Shown here: one piece after another, positions 1-4,402 of the stretch
How the letters are laid out: each line of letters starts with the position of its first letter
Numbering within the stretch: position 1 is the first letter of the stretch
Assembly: GCA_903897985.1 (NCBI GenBank)
Contig: CAIUDS010000473.1
Location: 1-5,970, forward strand
From: an uncultured delta proteobacterium
GTDB taxonomy: Bacteria > RBG-13-61-14 > DRUE01
Length of the DNA: 5,970 nucleotides
Direction of reading: 5' to 3'
The notes under the pieces: generated by a model
What the model saw: the letters and a program-made list of their open reading frames with translations, nothing else
Database searches by the model: none
Told to the model about the DNA's origin: nothing
Program-made: the position numbers and the translations under genes

Positions 1-50
1 CTTCGTGTCTTGGTGGTTCACAACGAATATGCAAAACTCAAGGTCTGACC
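1..50. repeat. Possible dispersed-repeat remnants at left edge
   Basis: Two short stretches look like pieces of dispersed repeats. Bases 1-20 (CTTCGTGTCTTGGTGGTTCA) resemble the degenerate 'cttcgtgtctt(c/t)gtgg' sequence that recurs between genes in many environmental bacterial genomes. Bases 42-50 are the interrupted palindrome GGTCTGACC, and together with the preceding GCAAAACTCAA they resemble the GGGGTCAGACC-type repeats found near IS200-like/REP-associated transposases. Both resemblances are from memory and only one copy of each lies in the window, so repetition cannot be shown here. The rest of 51-118 holds no gene and no convincing sigma-70 promoter. Confidence 0.35.
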
Positions 51-105
51 CCTCCCGGCTGCAAAAAGGATTGGAAAAGCCGGACGGAATGGGTTAAGCT
101 GTAAC

Positions 106-112
106 AAAGGAG
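106..112 (+). promoter_or_regulatory. Ribosome binding site of the sulfatase gene
   Basis: AAAGGAG is a strong Shine-Dalgarno sequence. It lies 6 bases before the ATG at 119 but only 3 bases before the in-frame GTG at 116. This spacing decides the start in favour of ATG 119. Confidence 0.75.
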
Positions 113-118
113 TCGGTG

Positions 119-1765
119 ATGGATCGGAGAAAATTTGTCAAAACGGTGGGAGCGGCTTCGCTGGCTTTGCCAGCCCCATTCCGAACCGGCAAGGCGGCCA
201 ACCTGAAGGGCCGGCCCAACATCGTCCTGATCATGGCCGATGACATGGGCTTCGCGGACATCGGCTGCTACGGCTCGGAGATTGACACGCCCAACCTGAA
301 CCGGCTGGCCGGCGACGGGGTCCGGTTCAGCCAATTTTATAACTGCGCGCGCTGCTGTCCGACCCGGGCTTCGATTTTGACCGGGCTGTATCCGCACCAG
401 ACCGGGATCGGGGACATGGTCAATCCCGGGTTTGATTTCGGCAAGCCCGGCTACCGGGGCCGGCTCAACCGCCAATGCGTGACCATTGCCGAGGCCCTGC
501 GCCCTGCCGGCTATCACACCTTTATGACCGGCAAATGGCATCTGAGCCAGGACCCGGACTGCCTGCCCCGTGACCGCGGTTTTGAGGAGTATTACGGATT
601 GATGGTCGGGGCCGGCAATTATTTCCGGCCCGCAAACCTGATGCGCAATGAGCAATTGATCGCGCCCGAGGATTTGCCCGCGGATTATTATACCACGGAC
701 GCGTTCACGGACACCGCGCTCGAATTCATCAAGAACCATCAAGCCGACGGCAAACCCTTTTTCCTCTATCTCGCCTTCAACGCCCCGCACTGGCCCCTGC
801 ACGCGAAGCCCGATGACATTGCCAAGTATCAGGGCAAATATCTGAAAGGCTGGGACGCGTTCCGGCAAGAACGTTATGAACGGCAAAAGGCTCTGGGAAT
901 CATCAATCCCGTTTGGCCGCTCTCGGACCGCGATCCCAAAGTGCCGGCCTGGGACGAGATCGGCGACGAGCTTAAAACCAAAACCGCCTTGAAGATGGCG
1001 GTTTATGCCGCCATGATTGATTGCGTGGACCAGAACATCGGGAAACTGGTCCGCTCGCTGGAGAGTCTGGGCATCGCCGATAACACCCTGATCCTGTTCC
1101 TGTCCGACAACGGCGCCTGCTGGGAAACCGGCCCGTTCGGGTTTGACTCCAACATAAAATATTCGCTCCGCAAATATAAGGAGCTCGGCGAAATCGGCAC
1201 GGGCAAATCTTTTGTCAGCTACGGCAGATGCTGGTCCAATGTGGGCAACACCCCGTTCCGCCTGCACAAGCATTGGGTGCATGAGGGCGGGATTTCCACG
1301 CCGATGATCGCGCACTGGCCCGCGAAGATCTCGGACCGGGGTAAAATCACGGGCGAGCTCGGGCATATAATAGACCTCCTGCCCACCTGCCTGGACGCTG
1401 CCGGCGCCGGCTATCCGAAGGAATTTAAGGACAATGAAATCTGGCCGGCCGCGGGCGTCAGTCTGCTGCCGGTTTTGCAAGGCCGGGAGGGAAAAGGCCA
1501 CGAGTTCCTGGCCTGGGAGCACGAGGGCAACCGGGCGGTGCACCAGGGGAACTGGAAACTGGTTTCCGCCTATCCGGACCGATGGGAGCTTTACGACCTG
1601 GAAGCGGACCGGTCGGAAATGAATGACCTGGCGAAAAAGCATCCGCTGAAAAAGCGGGAGCTGGAAAAGCTTTATCGGGATTGGGCGGGGAGCCACTGGG
1701 TTGAGCCCTGGAACCCGCTTAATTCCTACTGGCCCTGGATCAAGGGGACCCTCAAGCCCGAATAG
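119..1765 (+). CDS. Tat-signal arylsulfatase-like sulfatase (family S1, formylglycine type)
   Basis: Predicted sulfate ester hydrolase of the alkaline-phosphatase-like superfamily, 548 residues from ATG 119. The N-terminus reads MDRRKFVKTVG followed by a short hydrophobic stretch, a twin-arginine signal (x-R-R-x-F-x-K), so export as a folded protein is expected. Active-site features, numbered from ATG 119: metal-binding D41-D42 in IMADDMGF; the formylglycine motif CCPTR at 79-83, followed by ASILTG; G138-K139-W140-H141; H224 in APHWP; D330-N331 in LSDNG; and K384 plus H388 in the LHKHWVHEGG segment. Overall length and the context around C79 resemble arylsulfatases of the Pseudomonas AtsA kind (SulfAtlas S1_4), but the subfamily is a judgement by eye. 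The C-terminal part (about 470-530, with W-K-L and ELYDL-x-D) is the usual small sulfatase subdomain. The modified residue is Cys, not Ser, which fits activation by the maturase encoded next door. The natural substrate, presumably a sulfated sugar, cannot be read from the sequence. Confidence 0.95.
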   Translation: MDRRKFVKTVGAASLALPAPFRTGKAANLKGRPNIVLIMADDMGFADIGCYGSEIDTPNLNRLAGDGVRFSQFYNCARCCPTRASILTGLYPHQTGIGDMVNPGFDFGKPGYRGRLNRQCVTIAEALRPAGYHTFMTGKWHLSQDPDCLPRDRGFEEYYGLMVGAGNYFRPANLMRNEQLIAPEDLPADYYTTDAFTDTALEFIKNHQADGKPFFLYLAFNAPHWPLHAKPDDIAKYQGKYLKGWDAFRQERYERQKALGIINPVWPLSDRDPKVPAWDEIGDELKTKTALKMAVYAAMIDCVDQNIGKLVRSLESLGIADNTLILFLSDNGACWETGPFGFDSNIKYSLRKYKELGEIGTGKSFVSYGRCWSNVGNTPFRLHKHWVHEGGISTPMIAHWPAKISDRGKITGELGHIIDLLPTCLDAAGAGYPKEFKDNEIWPAAGVSLLPVLQGREGKGHEFLAWEHEGNRAVHQGNWKLVSAYPDRWELYDLEADRSEMNDLAKKHPLKKRELEKLYRDWAGSHWVEPWNPLNSYWPWIKGTLKPE

Positions 1766-1770
1766 CCCAA

Positions 1771-3015
1771 GTGAATACCCAGACGCAGAGCCGGAAAAAA
1801 CCGATTACCACCATCCTGGTCAAGCCCGCGGGACCGGACTGCAACATGAATTGCGCCTATTGCTTTTATCTGGACCGGCAGCGCCTGTTCCCGTCAAGCA
1901 AGGTTCACCGGATGAGCGAGGAGCTGCTGGAGATTCTGATCAAGCAGGCCATGGAGCAGACGAGCGATTATGTCAACTTCGGATGGCAGGGCGGGGAACC
2001 GACTTTGATGGGGCTGGGCTTTTTTGAAAAGGCCATCGAGCTGCAAACGCGCTATCAACAAGGACAGATAATTGGAAACGGACTTCAGACCAACGGCATT
2101 CTCATCGCCCCGGACTGGGCGAAATTTCTCAAGCGATCCAAATTCCTGGTCGGGCTTTCCCTTGACGGCCCGGAGCGGATTCACGACCATTACCGGGCGA
2201 TGCGAGGAGGGCAGGGGAGTTGGGCAAAAGTCCGGGATGCCGCGAAGCTGATGCTGGACTCGGGGGTGGAGGTCAATGCCCTGAGCGTGGTCAATGATTT
2301 TTCCGCGCAATTCCCGGAAGAGATTTACCGTTTCCACAAAAGCCTGGGCCTCAACTATATGCAATTCATCCCCTGCCTGGAGCCGGACCCGCAAAGGCCG
2401 GACCGGCCCGCGAAATTTTCGGTTTCCGCGGACCAGCTCGGAAAATTTCTGGTCAAGGTCTTTGAACTCTGGCGCGCGGATTTCAAGAGCGGCGTCCCGA
2501 CCACTTCCATCCGCTTTTTCGACTCGGTTTTTTTCCGATATGTGGGACTGGAGCCGCCGGAGTGCACCCTGCAAAAAGAGTGCGGAACTTATGTGGTGGT
2601 GGAACATGACGGCGGGGTTTATTCGTGCGATTTTTTCGTGGAGCCGGATTGTTACCTGGGAAACATTCAGTCCGATCAACTGGTTAAGCTCTTAAATTCG
2701 GAGGCGCAAAGGGCTTTTGGAAAAAGGAAGGCAAACCTTTCGGAAGAATGCAGAGGATGTCAATACCTGAAATTCTGCGCGGGCGGCTGTCCCAAGGAGC
2801 GAATGAGCCAAAAGCATAATCGGCTCTGCCTGGCCTATAAAACCTTCTTTGATCATGCGCACAAGGACCTGAAAGAGCTTGCCCGGAAATGGAAGGCGGA
2901 GCAGGAATCGTCCCGCAATCTTGCAGCCGCATCTTCCTCGACCCGGAAACCGGCCCGCAATGACCCCTGCCCGTGCGGCTCCGGCTTGAAATATAAAAAG
3001 TGCTGCGGAAGATAG
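1771..3015 (+). CDS. Anaerobic sulfatase-maturating enzyme (radical SAM/SPASM) with C-terminal SEC-C motif
   Basis: Radical S-adenosylmethionine enzyme that oxidises the active-site Cys (or Ser) of sulfatases to formylglycine, acting in the cytoplasm on the unfolded chain; 414 residues. The radical SAM cluster motif is C24-x3-C28-x2-C31 (CNMNCAYCFY), followed by GGEPTL at 74-79 and SLDGP at 130-134. The SPASM part has all eight cysteines expected for two auxiliary [4Fe-4S] clusters: C265, C271, C286, C340 and C327, C330, C336, C353. D287 in SCDFF matches the catalytic base Asp of characterised anSMEs (D277 of the Clostridium perfringens enzyme, from memory). After a charged and Ser/Ala-rich linker (about 365-395), the protein ends in a SEC-C zinc motif C400-x-C402-x8-C411-C412 (NDPCPCGSG...KKCCG), as found at the end of SecA. 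The start is GTG 1771, 5 bases after the sulfatase stop and without a Shine-Dalgarno sequence, so translation is probably coupled. The first in-frame ATG falls inside the cluster motif and cannot be the start. Confidence 0.95.
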   Translation: MNTQTQSRKKPITTILVKPAGPDCNMNCAYCFYLDRQRLFPSSKVHRMSEELLEILIKQAMEQTSDYVNFGWQGGEPTLMGLGFFEKAIELQTRYQQGQIIGNGLQTNGILIAPDWAKFLKRSKFLVGLSLDGPERIHDHYRAMRGGQGSWAKVRDAAKLMLDSGVEVNALSVVNDFSAQFPEEIYRFHKSLGLNYMQFIPCLEPDPQRPDRPAKFSVSADQLGKFLVKVFELWRADFKSGVPTTSIRFFDSVFFRYVGLEPPECTLQKECGTYVVVEHDGGVYSCDFFVEPDCYLGNIQSDQLVKLLNSEAQRAFGKRKANLSEECRGCQYLKFCAGGCPKERMSQKHNRLCLAYKTFFDHAHKDLKELARKWKAEQESSRNLAAASSSTRKPARNDPCPCGSGLKYKKCCGR

Positions 3016-3049
3016 AAAACATTTGCGAAATCGCTCTTTAGGTTCCACG

Positions 3050-3095
3050 GTCATTCCCGCGAAAGCTTGTCCTCGACCTGATCGGGGACGGGGAA
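3050..3095. repeat. Palindromic repeat unit 1 (degenerate)
   Basis: This unit opens with GTCATTCCCGCGAAAGC (3050-3066), a 17-base direct repeat of 3108-3124 with one mismatch. It contains an inner stem GTCCTCGA (3069-3076) / TCGGGGAC (3082-3089) with one T.G pair and a 5-base loop. An outer stem TTCCC (3054-3058) / GGGAA (3091-3095) encloses it. It looks like one intergenic palindrome interrupted or replaced by a related variant. Confidence 0.7.
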
Positions 3096-3107
3096 CCCAA
3101 GCAAGAT

Positions 3108-3130
3108 GTCGTTCCCGCGAAAGCGGGAAC
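3108..3130. repeat. Palindromic repeat unit 2 (perfect hairpin)
   Basis: GTTCCCGC (3111-3118), a GAAA tetraloop (3119-3122) and GCGGGAAC (3123-3130) form a perfect 8-bp stem. This is the canonical form of the widespread intergenic TTCCCGCGAAAGCGGGAA palindrome. The following ACCCAG (3129-3134) can also pair with CTGGGT at 3146-3151, linking it to unit 3. Confidence 0.85.
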
Positions 3131-3145
3131 CCAGGATTTATTGTT

Positions 3146-3174
3146 CTGGGTCCCCGGTCCAGGCCGGGGGACAG
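3146..3174. repeat. Palindromic repeat unit 3
   Basis: GTCCCCGG (3150-3157) pairs with CCGGGGGAC (3164-3172) around a 6-base loop with one bulged G. The core sequence differs from unit 2 but the layout and flanks (CTGGGT...) are the same, so it is a variant of the same repeat class. Confidence 0.75.
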
Positions 3175-3210
3175 TAAGCTGGATCCACGTTTCCACGGGG
3201 ACAGGCCTGG

Positions 3211-3231
3211 ATTCCCGGTCAAGCCGGGAAT
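3211..3231. repeat. Palindromic repeat unit 4, between the convergent operons
   Basis: ATTCCCGG (3211-3218) and CCGGGAAT (3224-3231) form a perfect 8-bp stem with a 5-base loop. It is preceded by the small palindrome CAGGCCTG (3202-3209). It is the unit closest to the 3' end of the PDZ gene, 49 bases beyond its stop. With units 1-3 it occupies the gap between two convergent genes, where such hairpins could end or protect transcripts from both sides. No T-run follows on either strand, so it is not a classical intrinsic terminator. Confidence 0.75.
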
Positions 3232-3280
3232 GACTGCCTTGAACAGCGAAGCAATCCGGGTTGCCCGCCGATCCGCTAAT

Positions 3281-4387
3281 CTATTGCCAGCTTACCCGCG
3301 AGCAGATGTTTTGGGCGTCGCAATAAAAATAATTGGTCTCGAGCTCCGGGGTGATTCTAAGCTGGTCCAATTCCCGGTTCTGCTTGGATTTGACCTTCAG
3401 TTCCACCGGCGTGGCGCCGTTATTGGATAAAATATATTTATAGTACGGGTCATGCGCCCGGTATTCCGCTTGATAGTTGGCGCCATAAGCTTGGTAAACA
3501 TCCGCATAATTTTTGGACAGTTTTTGTTTGTTGATGGAGAGAATGATGTCTCCGGGCCGGATGCCGGCCAGGTCCGCGACCGAATCCGGGATGACCTTGC
3601 GCACGATCCGGTAATCATCCTGGTCCACGCCGATGCCGAGCGCGCCGGAAATCACCTGATAGACCTTCCGCTCGCCGGGCTTGCCCGTGGCCTGAGGAAA
3701 CTCGCCGAGCAGTTCGCCCAGCATGGCTCGGGCCGGCACGCGCAAATCGGTGGAACTGCCTTCGCCGTCCACCTCCCCGGTCCAGAGCACCGGCGGAAAG
3801 TCCAGCTTTTCCGAGCCCGCGAGCGCGGCGAAGTCGAGGAAGTTCAAACGGATGCTGCGGAAGAATTTGCCGCAGTTGGAAGCGCCTTTTTCCGTTGGGG
3901 CGGGAGCCGCGGGCGCGGGTTCGGGCTTGATGGCCTCGTAATTCCAGCCGGACGAAAAGCGCTGGACCACGATGGTGCTGGGAGGGGCGTATTGTTGTTT
4001 GGGCCCGCTGTAGAAGCTCATGGTGATGAGGATTTCCGGATTATTCTCCGAGTATTCCATCCCCTTTTGGACCAGCAGGTCCTTAACCATCTTGAACAAT
4101 TCTTTTTCCAGGTTCGGGTTGTCCGTGCTGGAATAATCAAAGGCAAAGGTGCGCAAGCCCTCCAGCTTTTTGTCCGGCGCCGGATAAGCCTTGACCGTCA
4201 TGCGGAAAGCCGTGACCTCGGGCAGGGACCCGTTGCCGTCCGGATCGCCCAGGTCATAGGCGATGAGGAACTCGGATTTGGCCTTGATCTCCTTTTGCTT
4301 CTTGGCCGCATTGCCTGAATCCGCGGAAGCCAGGGCCAGGGCCAAAAGCCCGGCCAGCATCAAACCTGTCAGCCATTGTCTTTTCAT
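3281..4387 (-). CDS. Exported PDZ-domain protein with DUF4136-like N-terminal region, function unknown
   Basis: 368 residues. The N-terminus (MKRQW, then a Leu/Ala-rich core to about residue 20) is a Sec signal peptide with a likely cut after A20-S21-A22. There is no lipobox Cys, so the product is probably periplasmic or secreted. Residues about 40-235 resemble DUF4136 proteins: a strand TFAFDYS (80-86), a helix with NPNLEKEL (90-97), a helix ending in KGM, NPEILITMSF (116-125), and a final helix with LLGEFP (226-231). A Pro/Ala-rich stretch (154-165) interrupts it. Residues about 248-345 form a PDZ domain, with the carboxylate loop GALGIGV (248-254) and AGIRPGDIILSIN (274-286), broken by a Tyr-rich insert. 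No protease catalytic domain is present, unlike HtrA or Ctp proteins. The start is ATG at 4387, with AAAGGA 7 bases upstream and 15 bases after the GH31 stop, so the two are probably cotranscribed. PDZ assignment is firm; the DUF4136 assignment is by eye. Confidence 0.85.
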   Translation of the reverse strand: MKRQWLTGLMLAGLLALALASADSGNAAKKQKEIKAKSEFLIAYDLGDPDGNGSLPEVTAFRMTVKAYPAPDKKLEGLRTFAFDYSSTDNPNLEKELFKMVKDLLVQKGMEYSENNPEILITMSFYSGPKQQYAPPSTIVVQRFSSGWNYEAIKPEPAPAAPAPTEKGASNCGKFFRSIRLNFLDFAALAGSEKLDFPPVLWTGEVDGEGSSTDLRVPARAMLGELLGEFPQATGKPGERKVYQVISGALGIGVDQDDYRIVRKVIPDSVADLAGIRPGDIILSINKQKLSKNYADVYQAYGANYQAEYRAHDPYYKYILSNNGATPVELKVKSKQNRELDQLRITPELETNYFYCDAQNICSRVSWQ

Positions 4388-4394
4388 GCCTTCA

Positions 4395-4400
4395 TCCTTT
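4395..4400 (-). promoter_or_regulatory. Ribosome binding site of the PDZ-protein gene
   Basis: On the - strand AAAGGA lies 7 bases before the ATG at 4387, inside the 15-base gap after the GH31 stop codon. It supports this start and independent re-initiation within a shared transcript. Confidence 0.7.
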
Positions 4401-4402
4401 CG

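Noticed and set aside
71..100. Possible sigma-70 promoter for the sulfatase (TTGGAA at 71, TAAGCT at 95)
   Set aside because: The -10 candidate matches the consensus at only about half of the positions and the organism's promoter consensus is unknown.
38..1696. 552-residue open frame on the - strand opposite the sulfatase
   Set aside because: It lies antisense to a gene with intact sulfatase motifs. Its composition (Arg, Pro, Gly, Val rich, no recognisable domain) is what GC-rich antisense frames give.
1894..2679. 261-residue open frame on the - strand opposite the maturase
   Set aside because: The + strand frame has every radical SAM and SPASM cysteine; the antisense frame has no recognisable feature.
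3050..3231. CRISPR array
   Set aside because: The units are unequal palindromes with no constant repeat/spacer rhythm and no cas gene nearby.
3211..3231. Classical rho-independent terminator
   Set aside because: The stem is good but no run of T follows on either strand.
3023..3430. 135-residue open frame on the + strand across the intergenic repeats
   Set aside because: Its translation (SRESGNPG..., KPGMT) is the well-known false peptide produced by TTCCCGCGAAAGCGGGAA repeats, and it runs into the 3' end of the PDZ gene on the other strand.
3452..4318. 288-residue open frame on the + strand opposite the PDZ gene
   Set aside because: The - strand frame has a signal peptide, an SD and a PDZ domain; this one shows no domain and is rich in Arg, Gly and Val as expected for an antisense shadow.
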